Notes: a model not told the origin generated them from the letters alone. Shown: positions 39,939 through 50,637, counted from the stretch's first letter. The stretch is 64,000 nt of DNA from Phycisphaerales bacterium (GCA_009691785.1 SIAM01000001.1:40156-104155), one strand, 5' to 3'. Made by a program: numbers and translations.

Positions 39939-40889
39939 TCACAAGCCCAACCGCTTTTTCTTGGCTTCAAATTCCGCTTGCTCGCGCTTGTTGGTGGTGT
40001 TAATGGGCGCGCCATTCTTGATCGACTCAATTTCAAGGCGCGTTAAATGCATGGCTTCCATTTCGTAATCCTGAAATGCCTCGCAACTATTGGGCACCAA
40101 CGGCTTGATCAAATCAAACATGCCGCGCGCGTAATCCTGAATTTCCTGCTGCGCGTGCGAATCCATGCGCAAAGAAAGAAATCGCAGCGTGTTGTGCAAA
40201 TCGCACTTCCAATACCACTCCGTGTACACGCTCACCGGAAGCGCCGCGCGCGCCAACTCACGGGCCACGCCCTTCTCGGTCAATTGCAAATACTCCTGAT
40301 AGTTCGCCTCGGCGCGCTCCAACAAACCAAGAAACGCCTCGGCGGTGCCGGCGTCCATTGGCTCGTCGCCACCTTGGCGATTCACGGAACTTTGCTTGCG
40401 CACATTCTCCAAAGACGGCCTGTAAAAACGATCCGGCACAATGGAGTAGCGCGCGGAGTATTCATTCACATTGGCCGTGCGATGGCGAATCCACTGACGC
40501 GCCACGAACATTGGCATGGCCACATGAAATTTAAACTCCACCATTTCAAGCGGCGTGGTGTGCCGGTGACGAAGCAAGTAGCGAACCAATGTGCGGTCCT
40601 CGCTGACTTGCTTGGTGCCGTCGCCGTAACTCACGCGCGCGGCCTGCACAATCGCGGCGTCGGCGGTTTGTCCAACAGGCGCAAGTCGCGGCATGACATC
40701 CACCAGCGCAATGAATCCATGTTGATGCACCGGAATTTCCCAGCGCGAGCAACCGTCCATCAAGTCGCGCATGGGCGTCTCTGGTTGCACGCGGCGAATG
40801 TTGGAACCCGTTTGGGCAACGCTGTTTGTTGGAACAACCATTCTTTGATTATGCGATGAAACCGCCCGCCGTAGGTGCTTGAAATGCAC
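39939..40889 (-). CDS. thyX: FAD-dependent thymidylate synthase
   Basis: ThyX motif RHRTANVNEYSARY, LRHRHTTPLEMVEFKFH; likely start at 40841. Confidence 0.93.
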   Translation of the reverse strand: MHFKHLRRAVSSHNQRMVVPTNSVAQTGSNIRRVQPETPMRDLMDGCSRWEIPVHQHGFIALVDVMPRLAPVGQTADAAIVQAARVSYGDGTKQVSEDRTLVRYLLRHRHTTPLEMVEFKFHVAMPMFVARQWIRHRTANVNEYSARYSIVPDRFYRPSLENVRKQSSVNRQGGDEPMDAGTAEAFLGLLERAEANYQEYLQLTEKGVARELARAALPVSVYTEWYWKCDLHNTLRFLSLRMDSHAQQEIQDYARGMFDLIKPLVPNSCEAFQDYEMEAMHLTRLEIESIKNGAPINTTNKREQAEFEAKKKRLGL

Positions 40890-40998
40890 CGCATTTTAAA
40901 TTTTTTTGCGGCCAAGTGCTTTCGCGGCTCATTGCATTTCAACATTTTTATCTGAAAACATTATGAGAAATCAACTCCGTCCACCCGCGCAACTTCAT

Positions 40999-41529
40999 TT
41001 ACTGGGCGGCCGTGGCGGCGTCGTGGTTCCAATTTTGCAGCCAGCCATTCACCTGCTCAATAGTTCCCAAGCCAGAAGGGCGTCCACGCACTTGCAGCAC
41101 AGGCGTCAAATTTCCCGTTGGTGGCCAAATCACTTCGACGCGTCCCGCAACGGCCGCGGCGATATCCGCGGCAACCACATTCGCCTGCGCGTCCTCTTGC
41201 GAGGCGGGCCATTCGCCCGCGCGCCGCGGCGCGCTCAAGCATTGCTCATTTGCGGAAATAAATTTCACAAACTCATCCTGCGAAGTTGGCATGGCATTGT
41301 TGGCCACGGAGTAACTCATGATGGCCCACGCCACCGATCGAAGTTGAATGTCCGTTTGCTTGGCATCATCGCGCACATTGCGCGTGACGAACCAGCCAAA
41401 ATAAATCGCTGTCACTGAAAGTGAAACAAAGATCACCGCAAACCACCTGCGAAACAAGATTTGCTTTTTCATCTGCGCCGCGGTCGGCGCGGGTTGCTCG
41501 CCAGGCAAATCCGTGGCCGCGCGCGTCAA
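40999..41529 (-). CDS. Hypothetical single-TM protein
   Basis: [22 protein letters not shown] helix; 4-nt overlap with upstream ABC ATPase. Confidence 0.6.
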   Translation of the reverse strand: MTRAATDLPGEQPAPTAAQMKKQILFRRWFAVIFVSLSVTAIYFGWFVTRNVRDDAKQTDIQLRSVAWAIMSYSVANNAMPTSQDEFVKFISANEQCLSAPRRAGEWPASQEDAQANVVAADIAAAVAGRVEVIWPPTGNLTPVLQVRGRPSGLGTIEQVNGWLQNWNHDAATAAQ

Positions 41530-42386
41530 GTGCGCATACCTTGCATTTGCACAAGCGTTCGCTTGAGCCGCGGATCCGCCTCTGGCACCGCGCTTAGCAA
41601 CGCCCGAGTGTACGGATGCTTGGGATTGTGAATCACCTCGTCGCGTGGGCCCTCCTCCACAATCTTGCCGTCATACATCACCGCAATCCGGTCGCAAATG
41701 TGGTGAATGACCGCCATGTCATGGCTGATGAACAAATAGGACAATTGAAATTCGTCCTGTAAATCCTTGAGTAAATTCAATATCTGGCTTTGAATGCTGA
41801 CATCAAGCGCGCTGGTTGGTTCGTCGCACACAATCAACGCCGGGTTCAAGGCAAGCGCGCGCGCAATGCCAATGCGTTGGCGCTGACCACCGCTGAACTC
41901 GTGCGGATATCGATCGACCGCGGCGCGCCACAAGCCGCAGCGCTCCAACAATTGCTCAACGCGTTCGCGCAATTCATCGCCGCTGGCAAGACCGTGCACT
42001 TCGATCGGCTCGCCCACAATACGACCCACGCGCATGCGCGGATTTAAACTTCCGCCTGGATCCTGAAAAATAATTTGCATCTTGCGCCGCGCCGCGCGCA
42101 ACTGCGTGGAGTTCATGGCAAAAATATCCGCGCCTTCAAACAAGGCTTGTCCACCAGTGTGGTCCGCCAAACGCAATAAGGTGCGCCCAACCGTGGTCTT
42201 GCCGCAACCGGATTCACCGACCAATCCCAATGTTTCACCTTTGTCCAAATAAAAGTTCACGCCGTCCACGGCTTTTACATATCCCGTGACGCGCTGCAAC
42301 ACTCCGCGGCGAATGGGAAACCATGTCTTAAGATCACGAACCTCCAATAAATGTTTCGCGCTCATCGAATTGATCTTACCTCTCAT
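41526..42386 (-). CDS. Oligopeptide/dipeptide ABC transporter ATP-binding protein (OppF/DppF-like)
   Basis: [36 protein letters not shown], oligopeptide-type C-terminal [19 protein letters not shown]. Confidence 0.92.
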   Translation of the reverse strand: MRGKINSMSAKHLLEVRDLKTWFPIRRGVLQRVTGYVKAVDGVNFYLDKGETLGLVGESGCGKTTVGRTLLRLADHTGGQALFEGADIFAMNSTQLRAARRKMQIIFQDPGGSLNPRMRVGRIVGEPIEVHGLASGDELRERVEQLLERCGLWRAAVDRYPHEFSGGQRQRIGIARALALNPALIVCDEPTSALDVSIQSQILNLLKDLQDEFQLSYLFISHDMAVIHHICDRIAVMYDGKIVEEGPRDEVIHNPKHPYTRALLSAVPEADPRLKRTLVQMQGMRT

Positions 42387-43864
42387 TGAAGCGGAATTAG
42401 AACCCGCTCAACGGAGCCGTTTGGCTGACGCACTCCAAGCACAAGGATAAATTCCAACCTGCGCGATGCTTGAATTTGCCTAGTGATTCGCGTGTAAAAG
42501 TCGTCAAGATTGTTTATTTTTTGACCGAACACTTCCACGATCATCGTGCCCGGTGGCATTATGTCCGAAACACTTGATCCCAAGACCACCTCTTCCACCA
42601 TCACGCCGCGCTCAAAGGCCACACCAAATTGCTGTGCCGCCGCATCCGTCGCGGTGATCAGTTTTTTAATTCCAACATTTCGCAGGGCTTCGACAATTCC
42701 ATCGGAATTTGTTTCAGGTTTAAGCTGCCCCATCACAACCTGCAATGAAATCATATCGCCACCTTTTTTTAAAGCATCGGGTCGCCACAAATCAATGGAG
42801 ATTCTTTCATTTGGCTGGCGCGAAGCAATCATGCTGCGCAACTGAGAGGCGTTCTGAATTCGCTGCCCCGCAAATTGCGTGACAATATCGCCAACACGCA
42901 AGCCCGCGATTTCGGCTGGACTAAGTGGACTTACAAATACAATGGCTGCGCCATCACCTTGAAACATATTTGAAGTTGTCTGCAGAAGTGGATCTCGCAT
43001 CCGCATTCGAGATATCTCTTCCATATCACGCATGGAAACTCCCAAGTACCCCTTCACCACTTCGCCGTGATCGATAAGTTGATCCACCACATTGTCGATC
43101 ATGGAGATGGGTATGGCCAAGCCAATACCTGCGAATTGCCCCTGAGAAATGCCATTTCCTTGGCCGGTGGCTATGGCGGTTGTCATGCCAACAACATGGC
43201 CTTTGGTGTTGGTCAGCGGTCCGCCAGAATTGCCTGGATTAATAGCCGCATCCGTCTGGATAAAATTTTCATATTCAATTTCGCTTATGCCCGCGGCGCG
43301 TCCTAGCCCGGACACAATTCCATTGCTCATGGAAAAACGAAAATCAAATGGACTGCCAAATGCGAACACCATGTCGCCTTGTTGAGGATCCTGCGTCGCG
43401 CGTCGCGCGGGCACAAGTCCCTGCGCATCCACTTGCAAGACAGCAATGTCTGTGCGCAAATCCGTTCCAAGCAATTTCGCCTCGCGTCGTTCACCGTCCA
43501 CCATTTGCACTTCAAGCCGCGTGGCTCCCTCTACCACATGCGCGTTTGTCACAATATGTCCGTCGTCATCATAGACCCAACCGCTGCCAGAATTAATAAA
43601 ATTACGTCTTCCACTGCGACTATTTGAGTCGCCAGAACTGCTGACATGCACAACGCTGGGCTCCACAAATATTGCTACGTCGCGCGAAGCCTGCGACATT
43701 TGATCAAGCAATGAACCCGTGTGAAGGCGCTCCTGTGCTGAGTTCATTTGCGAGGCAACAATGCCTTTTGAAACTTGGCGCACCGCGGTGGGTCCAACCA
43801 ACAACAACACGCCCGCCGCGGCAAACACCACCAACGATGGACCAAGAAATTCAATGCGCCGCAT
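42383..43864 (-). CDS. Trypsin-like serine protease with PDZ domains (DegP/HtrA family)
   Basis: [36 protein letters not shown] triad motifs; N-terminal TM; start set at ATG 43864. Confidence 0.92.
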   Translation of the reverse strand: MRRIEFLGPSLVVFAAAGVLLLVGPTAVRQVSKGIVASQMNSAQERLHTGSLLDQMSQASRDVAIFVEPSVVHVSSSGDSNSRSGRRNFINSGSGWVYDDDGHIVTNAHVVEGATRLEVQMVDGERREAKLLGTDLRTDIAVLQVDAQGLVPARRATQDPQQGDMVFAFGSPFDFRFSMSNGIVSGLGRAAGISEIEYENFIQTDAAINPGNSGGPLTNTKGHVVGMTTAIATGQGNGISQGQFAGIGLAIPISMIDNVVDQLIDHGEVVKGYLGVSMRDMEEISRMRMRDPLLQTTSNMFQGDGAAIVFVSPLSPAEIAGLRVGDIVTQFAGQRIQNASQLRSMIASRQPNERISIDLWRPDALKKGGDMISLQVVMGQLKPETNSDGIVEALRNVGIKKLITATDAAAQQFGVAFERGVMVEEVVLGSSVSDIMPPGTMIVEVFGQKINNLDDFYTRITRQIQASRRLEFILVLGVRQPNGSVERVLIPLQ

Positions 43865-44786
43865 GCGAGTCGCTTCCAGAACGCAACATGACGCGCAGTT
43901 TTTCCTGCTCGGCTTGCTCCATGCGATAGGTCTTTCCAGGCAATTTCCCCGCGCGAACCAGTTCTGCAAATGCCAAGGCTCCGGCTTGAATGGCTTGCCC
44001 CACATTGGCAAGCGGTTGCGCGAATGCGGGCTGCCAATCGCTCAAGCCAAGAATGTCTTGCAATACAACAACTTGTCCGTGGCAACTGGCGCCAGCTCCG
44101 CAACCAATCACTGGAATTGTGGCGCGCTCAACAATAAGTTGCGTCACTTCCGGTGGACACGCTTCCACAAGCAACATGTTGGCGCCGGCGGCTTCCATTG
44201 CTGACGCGTCGGCAACAATGCGAACAGCGTCCTCAGCGGTTCGACCCGCGGAAAAATATCCGCCCTTCATCTTGGCTTGTTGCGGACGGCTTCCAACATG
44301 CGCCACCACTGGAATTCCAGCGCGCGCCATTTGCTCCACAAGCGCGGCGAACGAGCGATCCACTTCAAGCTTCACGCAATCGGCCATGCCCTGGGTAAGA
44401 AATCTTCCGGCGTTGCGAATGGCGTCGGCCTGTTCGCATTGATAGGAAAGAAACGGCATGTCGGCCATGACCACGCGCCGTGGCGCGCCACGCTTCACGG
44501 CCGCGGTGATCTCAACCATGAAATCAAGCGGCGCGTGAATGGTTGCCGTGTGTCCAAGAATGACTTCAGCCGCGGTGTCGCCCACCAATAAAACTTCCAC
44601 ACCTGCGCGGTCAAGCCAGCGCGCGGTGGTTGCGTCGTAGCAGGTCAAGCATGTGAATCGTTTGTGCTCGCGCGCCATGCGCGCCAATGTGCGCAAAGTG
44701 ATGGCTTCGCCGGCGCCCGCGTCGGTGGTGCGATTGGTTGCAAGCGATTCATTCAGTGGTGCGTTGTTGTATTCCACAGATGCCAA
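43851..44786 (-). CDS. panB: 3-methyl-2-oxobutanoate hydroxymethyltransferase
   Basis: FTCLTCYDATTARWLDRAGVEVLLVGDTAAEVILGH, PVVAHVGSRPQQ, GIGAGASCHGQVVVLQDILG-like sequence. Confidence 0.95.
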   Translation of the reverse strand: MASVEYNNAPLNESLATNRTTDAGAGEAITLRTLARMAREHKRFTCLTCYDATTARWLDRAGVEVLLVGDTAAEVILGHTATIHAPLDFMVEITAAVKRGAPRRVVMADMPFLSYQCEQADAIRNAGRFLTQGMADCVKLEVDRSFAALVEQMARAGIPVVAHVGSRPQQAKMKGGYFSAGRTAEDAVRIVADASAMEAAGANMLLVEACPPEVTQLIVERATIPVIGCGAGASCHGQVVVLQDILGLSDWQPAFAQPLANVGQAIQAGALAFAELVRAGKLPGKTYRMEQAEQEKLRVMLRSGSDSHAAH

Positions 44787-44803
44787 TAGTAGCCCGCTTT
44801 CCT

Positions 44804-45487
44804 TTAAAACCGTCGCGACGGATTGTTGATCAGATTGTCGCGTCCGGGCACGATCATGTCGGCAATTTCTATGGCTTCCTTGAGCGAATCGCGGGCTTGC
44901 TCAATGTCAAAGCACGGCGACAGCACGCGCCCCTGCTCTAAATGCTCCGCCGTGGCAACGGCGTCGCCCGCAATCAAAATGGTGGTGGCGGGCGTGGGCA
45001 AAAGCAGGCCGCTTGAACCAATCGCAACGCCAGGCAGCGGAAATAAATCCACGCCCTCGGCCAATTTGTCTGGCGCCACTTCACAGGCGTTAAGAATTTC
45101 CAACTCCTCGCGCAACATGCGCGTCAGCTCCGCGTCTTTTCCCGCGCGAGCCTGCTCCAGTTTTTCACGAAGTTGCTCGCGCACGCCTTGTTGCTCAAGC
45201 TCGCCAATCCACACGGTGGCATTTGCAAATGCCGCCAAGCCGCGCCGGCGAAGCGGATGAAAGCTGGTTAGAAAAACATGCGTGATACTTTCGGCGCTCT
45301 TGCCGGTGCGCTCGGACAAGCGCGGCAATAAAATTTGCGGCGGCAACGACGGGTCAACTAAAATCACGGCGTCACCCGAAACCACAAGCGAAGTCGTTGT
45401 GTGCGCCGCGCGCACATCACCCTTCTCGCTCCACAACGGATGCGCACTCATGGCGCCAATGGAAATAATTTTTAAACTAGCCGCCAT
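44804..45487 (-). CDS. Metallo-beta-lactamase fold protein (degenerate metal-binding motif)
   Basis: VILVDPSLPPQIL...THVFLTSFHPLRRRGLAAF ... ATTILIAGDAV; HxHxDH not conserved. Confidence 0.7.
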   Translation of the reverse strand: MAASLKIISIGAMSAHPLWSEKGDVRAAHTTTSLVVSGDAVILVDPSLPPQILLPRLSERTGKSAESITHVFLTSFHPLRRRGLAAFANATVWIGELEQQGVREQLREKLEQARAGKDAELTRMLREELEILNACEVAPDKLAEGVDLFPLPGVAIGSSGLLLPTPATTILIAGDAVATAEHLEQGRVLSPCFDIEQARDSLKEAIEIADMIVPGRDNLINNPSRRF

Positions 45488-45514
45488 GGTGTGGTTGCAG
45501 ATGTAGTCCGGGAT

Positions 45515-46078
45515 TTAGTCCGGGGCGGATTCCTTGGCCAAACGACTCAGCGGATCATTGGGATCGCGCCGCTTGCTTTCAAGCGCGGCGATGACTTCCG
45601 GTGGCACAAGCGCGGAAAGTCGCTGTAAATCCCCGCCAAAAGCCGCTATTTGCTTGATCAGGCTGCTAGAGACATATGCAAAACTTTCGCCCGTTAAAAT
45701 AAATACGGTCTCAATTTCCGCAACCTGCCGATTGGTAATGGCCAGTTGGCATTCAGACGCAAGGTCGGTGACATTGCGAATGCCGCGGATAATGGCCGAC
45801 GCATTTTGCTTGCGCGCGAAGTCCGTGGTGAGTCCGTTGTAACTCTCCACGCGAATCTTGGCGCCCTTTGAATTTTTCTGCAGCAAGCGCTCAACTAAAA
45901 TCTGCGCGAACTCGCGGCGCTCCTCAATGGTGAACAGCGGCGGCTTGTCAATATTAATTCCAATGGCAAGAATAACCTCGTCAAAAATACTGAGGCTGCG
46001 CTCTAGCACATCAATGTGCCCCAAGGTGATGGGATCAAATGAACCGGCATAGACGGCAAGATGATGCATGGCGCGCAA
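45515..46078 (-). CDS. coaD: Phosphopantetheine adenylyltransferase
   Basis: AVYAGSFDPITLGHIDVLERSL, NASAIIRGIRNVTD. Confidence 0.96.
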   Translation of the reverse strand: MRAMHHLAVYAGSFDPITLGHIDVLERSLSIFDEVILAIGINIDKPPLFTIEERREFAQILVERLLQKNSKGAKIRVESYNGLTTDFARKQNASAIIRGIRNVTDLASECQLAITNRQVAEIETVFILTGESFAYVSSSLIKQIAAFGGDLQRLSALVPPEVIAALESKRRDPNDPLSRLAKESAPD

Positions 46079-46081
46079 GCC

Positions 46082-46600
46082 TTACGGCCCAGTCACTCCC
46101 GCAGCGGTCATAACTTGCGAAAGACCGGCGGCGTTGAGTAGGTGCTTGAAATTTTCACCAAAGACAAAGTTCTCCTTGGGAAAATTCATGCCGCTGCGAT
46201 TGTTGTCAATGTGGCTGAAGATAATTTCCGTGGACCCAATGTCCGTCCAGGCGCCAGTACGGTGATCAAAGCAAGAAATAGTGCCTTTTGTGCTGGCGCC
46301 AGACTCATCCACGCGCTCAATCACGGCGTCGTAGCGTATGGTTTGGCCTGGAATCACATCCGCGTCAATGGTGGCCGACCCAATCTTGGCAAGAATGACT
46401 TTCTCTTTAAAGCCGCGCATGCTTCCAACCAACACGCCCGCGGTCTGCGCCATGCCTTCCAGCATCAGCGACGCTGGCATGATGGGTTGATCCGCGAAGT
46501 GGTCATGCAAATGGTCCTCCGCCAAACTGACATTCTTCACCGCGGTCAAGCGGTGTCCTGGTTCAAACGCAACCATCATGTCAATCCACATCCAACGCAT
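46082..46600 (-). CDS. 3-hydroxyacyl-ACP dehydratase FabZ-like
   Basis: LAEDHLHDHFADQPIMPASLMLEGMAQTAGVLVG hot-dog active-site pattern. Confidence 0.85.
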   Translation of the reverse strand: MRWMWIDMMVAFEPGHRLTAVKNVSLAEDHLHDHFADQPIMPASLMLEGMAQTAGVLVGSMRGFKEKVILAKIGSATIDADVIPGQTIRYDAVIERVDESGASTKGTISCFDHRTGAWTDIGSTEIIFSHIDNNRSGMNFPKENFVFGENFKHLLNAAGLSQVMTAAGVTGP

Positions 46601-46619
46601 GGGCGATTCTTTCTACCAA

Positions 46620-46769
46620 TGTTTCAAGCTCTATGTTTCAAGCTCTATGTTTCAAGCTCTATGTTTCAAGCTCTATGTTTCAAGCTCTATGTTTCAAGCT
46701 CTATGTTTCAAACTCTATGTTTCAAGCTCTATGTTTCAAGCTCTATGTTTCAAACTCTATGTTTCAAGC
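46620..46769. repeat. 14-bp tandem repeat, ten full copies plus a partial copy
   Basis: Unit TGTTTCAAGCTCTA from 46620; copies 7 and 10 carry G>A (TGTTTCAAACTCTA). Confidence 0.97.
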
Positions 46770-46801
46770 GCACAAAAAATTTCACGCCGCACAAACCAAC
46801 A

Positions 46802-47224
46802 TCACGCCTTGAGTTTGTTGTCCACAAAGTCGGTCAAACTTTTCACGGTGAACACCTCGCCAAGCTTGCCCACGGAGCGATCTTTTTCAAGGTTGGAAAA
46901 GTCAATATGCGGCAGTTTTTCCTTCAAAAGCGCGAATCCCTTGTCGGTCACTTTGCCATTCTCAACCATGCTTGCGTCCTGCAACATGTTCTCCGGGAAC
47001 AATTCACCCTGCTCAATCTTGAACGGATTGGCGGGCGTTGAAAATTTCTTCTCCAAGCGAAATTGAATGTCCAAAAAGTCAATGCTCTCCGCGCCCAAGT
47101 CGCCAGTCAGCGTGGACGTTGGCTTGACATCCTCCGCGTCAACGCCAAGCGCATCTTCAAGAACTTCGCGAACGCCTTCTTCTATCTGTGTGCGATCAAA
47201 TGACAATGTGAATTCTCCATTCAA
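46802..47224 (-). CDS. Acyl carrier protein-like protein (140 aa)
   Basis: STLTGDLGAESIDFLDIQFRLEKKF with phosphopantetheine serine. Confidence 0.85.
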   Translation of the reverse strand: MNGEFTLSFDRTQIEEGVREVLEDALGVDAEDVKPTSTLTGDLGAESIDFLDIQFRLEKKFSTPANPFKIEQGELFPENMLQDASMVENGKVTDKGFALLKEKLPHIDFSNLEKDRSVGKLGEVFTVKSLTDFVDNKLKA

Positions 47225-47254
47225 TGTTGATGCCTCCCTTCCATGGGCGGCGGA

Positions 47255-47689
47255 TTAGTGAGTGGCCGCGACGGCGGCGTGAATTCGAACGGGTCGCATT
47301 GTAAAGCGACCCGAGACTGCCGTTTCGCCAACTCCGGTGGAGCGGACAACCAGGGCCGTACCTTTCATACCAAAGGATCCATCTTCATGAATTTTTTCGC
47401 GCGTCACTTCCACTTGCAGCGCCTCGCCTGGTCGCACAAAACTTCCGTAGCGCAAGGCGCGCACATTGCCCAGCACCAATCGAACTTTGGATTGATCTTT
47501 TAACAGTTCGCGTGCCGCCTGAACCATGGCTTCCAGCATGAAAACCCCAGGCAACACTGGAAATCCGGGAAAGTGATCCGCAAGGTATTCCTCGGCCGAT
47601 GTGACGTTTTTGATAGCCACGATCCGATCCTCCGACCGCTCCAAGACCGCATCAATAAGTTGAAATTTCACAATTTCGATAGTAACCAA
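47255..47689 (-). CDS. 3-hydroxyacyl-ACP dehydratase FabZ-like (second paralogue)
   Basis: SAEEYLADHFPGFPVLPGVFMLEAMVQAARELL. Confidence 0.85.
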   Translation of the reverse strand: MVTIEIVKFQLIDAVLERSEDRIVAIKNVTSAEEYLADHFPGFPVLPGVFMLEAMVQAARELLKDQSKVRLVLGNVRALRYGSFVRPGEALQVEVTREKIHEDGSFGMKGTALVVRSTGVGETAVSGRFTMRPVRIHAAVAATH

Positions 47690-47734
47690 GTGTGGGCAAT
47701 TTGGCTTTCATTGAAGGTTAAAAGTTGAAAAACC

Positions 47735-50587
47735 TTGCAAACATGGGCAATTTCACGCATAAAATGCCTACTGATTGCCAAGAACACCCGTCAAAGAGGC
47801 CCCCAACGACCACGTTGCGCCAACCCAAACCTCTTGACCAACTCCCTGTCCAACAAGCTCCGCCACCAACCTTCTATAGATGGCACGATGCGGTCACCGA
47901 TTCCAACCGCCAAATTTGGCGAAGAAACCGCCATTTTTCCGATCTTACAAGCCATGGCACGCACAGCATCTATTGGTTCAACTGGGTCATTCAGTGACCT
48001 TCCCGCACCCACCTTCGCCCGCCGCGCCGCTTGGATCATGGCCGCGGGAACGTGGGTGTTCCTATTTCTGGCGCTGGCGACATTCAACAGCGCTGATTGG
48101 CCAAGCCATGTTGTGGCCATTCACTCCAACCCCGCAAGCAATCTCATGGGCAAACTGGGCGCCATCATTTCATATTGGATTTATATGGGCGTTGGATTTG
48201 GCGCGTGGCTTCCAATGATCGCGTTTGCGATTGGCCTTGGCGCGGTGGCAAGTGGTCGGCGCGTCACTCATCCAATGGTGCGAATGTTTGGCGCATGTTT
48301 AATGATGTTGTCCTTCAGCGCGATCCATGCGTTGTGGTTTCCACGACTTGGCGCGCTGGCAGGTTGCGAAGCTGGACTTGTTCCGCAGTGGATCACGGGC
48401 GAATTGCAATTGCGCTTCAGCGGCACCGCCACAAGTTTGGCGCTGCTGACATCGCTGGCTCTTGGCGCAATTGTGTGCATGGATGAAATTTTGTTCGCGC
48501 TTCCAAAACATTTCTCGCACTTGTGGAATTGGTCCGCGCCAATGCGTCATGTGGATTGGCAAAGTTTCATTGCCAAATTGCGAACGCGTCCAACTCTTCT
48601 TACTCCAGCGCTTGCGGGCGCCAAAATTGGCGGCAAGGTAAGCGCAAGGGCCGCGGCCAAAGCAGTCGCCATGGCAAAGACTTCCGCAAAGGCATCCGCA
48701 CTGCTTGAAGCCGAGGAATACGAAACCGAAATCGCCGACGAGTCTGAAGAAGACGAATCAGAAGAAACCGACGAAATCACCGACGAAAACGATGATTATG
48801 AGGAAACCGAAGAGGAGGAAATGGACGCCGTTGAGGAAGCCAACAACGCCATTGCCGAAGTGGCCGCGCCCCGCGTGCTGACCGAGGAGGAACTGAAAGC
48901 CAAGATTGCCAAACTTCCGCTGCGCATGGCTGGCACCAACACCGTTGTCGCGCGTGATGAAGATATTCCGCGCCAAGAAAATTACGACGGCTACCAATTC
49001 CCTGGGCTTGATCTTCTTGGCGACCCCGAAGGTAATTGGTCCGAAGCCGTAGAGGCCTATGTGCGCGATCAAGCGAAAGTGCTTGAGCAAACATTGCACA
49101 CATTTCAAATTGATGGCGAAGTGACTGGCATTGAAAGTGGACCCGTGGTCACGCTGTATTCCGTTGAGCTTGCCCCGGGCACGCGCGTGGCGCGCCTGCA
49201 AACCATCGCCTCGGACATTGCGCGCAGTTTGCAAGCGCCAAACATTCGCATCTTGCCAAACATGGTTGGCCGCACATCCATTGGCATTGAAGTTCCAAAT
49301 CGCCAAAAAGAAAAAGTGATGTTGAAGGAACTCATGAGCGGCGGCCACGCCAAAGACATGGTGCTGCCAATGTTCCTTGGAAAAGATTCCGCGGGCGAGC
49401 CCCTAGTGCTTGACCTTGCCAAGATGCCGCACATGCTGATCGCCGGCACCACCGGCAGCGGCAAGAGCGTGTGCATGAACACCATCATCATGGGCTGGCT
49501 GTACACCAAGCGCCCCGATGAATTAAAGCTGTGCTTGGTTGATCCCAAAATGGTGGAAATGAGCCAATTTGCCGAGATTCCGCACTTAATGTGCCCCGTG
49601 GTCACGGAAATGTCCAAGGCCGCCGGCATTCTGGAATGGGCCGTGGACAAAATGAATGAGCGCTATGAAATGCTCAAGAACGCGGGCTGCCGCGACATCA
49701 CCGCATACAACGGTCTTGGCGAAGAAGAGTTGTACGCGCGCTTGAAGCCAGCCAATGATTTGGAGAAGGCGCGCATTCCAAAGAAGCTGCCGGCTCTTGT
49801 GTTTGTGGTTGATGAGTTGGCCGACTTAATCATGACGCACAAGGAAGTGGAGCAATCCATTGTTCGCATTGCGCAGAAGGCGCGCGCGGTTGGCATGCAC
49901 TTGGTGCTTGCAACACAGCGGCCGCAAGCGGATGTTGTGACGGGTTTGATTAAGAGCAACATGCCTTGCCGCGTCAGCTTTAAAGTAGCCAGCGGAATGG
50001 ACAGCCGAATTGTGCTGGATCAAAAGGGCGCGGAACTTTTACTTGGTCAAGGCGACATGTTGGTACTTACGCCAAGCAGCAGCGAACTTCGCCGCTCGCA
50101 AGGCACGCTTGTCACCGACAGCGAAACGCGTAAAGTTGCGCGCTTCTTGGAAGACGTGGCCAAGCCTTCGTTTGAACGATCACTGATTGCCATTCGCGGA
50201 ACCAAAGCCGTTGCCAACAACGACGCCCGCGACGGTGGATCAGCCGCAACCGACTGTACCGAGCGCGATCCATTCTTTGAAAAAGCCGTGGAAATCATTA
50301 TTGAATCTGGCCGCGGCAGCGTGAGTTTGTTGCAACGACGTCTTGCCATTGGCTATGGCCGCGCGAGTCGCCTGGTGGATCAAATGGGCCTGGCTGGAAT
50401 TCTGAGCGACCACAAGGGAAGCGTGGCGCGCGAAGTGTTGATTAGTTTGGATGATTGGCACCGCATGCGCGAGATGGAAGAAACGCCACGCACCACGAAC
50501 ATGGACCCAGACAATTTGGGTGAGACCGCCTCGGACGCCGTCGATGAAAGCGTGCCGAATGAACTTGAAGGCGAGTACAAAAACTAA
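47735..50587 (+). CDS. ftsK: DNA translocase FtsK/SpoIIIE
   Basis: N-terminal TM region, acidic linker, MLIAGTTGSGKSVCMNTIIMGWLY, VFVVDELADLIMTHKEVE, C-terminal gamma winged helix SVSLLQRRLAIGYGRASRLVDQME-like; true start probably downstream of 47735. Confidence 0.94.
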   Translation: MQTWAISRIKCLLIAKNTRQRGPQRPRCANPNLLTNSLSNKLRHQPSIDGTMRSPIPTAKFGEETAIFPILQAMARTASIGSTGSFSDLPAPTFARRAAWIMAAGTWVFLFLALATFNSADWPSHVVAIHSNPASNLMGKLGAIISYWIYMGVGFGAWLPMIAFAIGLGAVASGRRVTHPMVRMFGACLMMLSFSAIHALWFPRLGALAGCEAGLVPQWITGELQLRFSGTATSLALLTSLALGAIVCMDEILFALPKHFSHLWNWSAPMRHVDWQSFIAKLRTRPTLLTPALAGAKIGGKVSARAAAKAVAMAKTSAKASALLEAEEYETEIADESEEDESEETDEITDENDDYEETEEEEMDAVEEANNAIAEVAAPRVLTEEELKAKIAKLPLRMAGTNTVVARDEDIPRQENYDGYQFPGLDLLGDPEGNWSEAVEAYVRDQAKVLEQTLHTFQIDGEVTGIESGPVVTLYSVELAPGTRVARLQTIASDIARSLQAPNIRILPNMVGRTSIGIEVPNRQKEKVMLKELMSGGHAKDMVLPMFLGKDSAGEPLVLDLAKMPHMLIAGTTGSGKSVCMNTIIMGWLYTKRPDELKLCLVDPKMVEMSQFAEIPHLMCPVVTEMSKAAGILEWAVDKMNERYEMLKNAGCRDITAYNGLGEEELYARLKPANDLEKARIPKKLPALVFVVDELADLIMTHKEVEQSIVRIAQKARAVGMHLVLATQRPQADVVTGLIKSNMPCRVSFKVASGMDSRIVLDQKGAELLLGQGDMLVLTPSSSELRRSQGTLVTDSETRKVARFLEDVAKPSFERSLIAIRGTKAVANNDARDGGSAATDCTERDPFFEKAVEIIIESGRGSVSLLQRRLAIGYGRASRLVDQMGLAGILSDHKGSVAREVLISLDDWHRMREMEETPRTTNMDPDNLGETASDAVDESVPNELEGEYKN

Positions 50588-50637
50588 TTCGATCTTAGAA
50601 GGGTTTGAAAGGGGCGTTGTAATTTCTAATCGGTAAG

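Noticed and set aside
46142-47041. + strand ORFs across the 14-bp repeat (CFKLYVSSSMFQAL repeats)
   Set aside because: Periodic peptide is a consequence of the 14-bp tandem array; antisense to FabZ-like and ACP genes.
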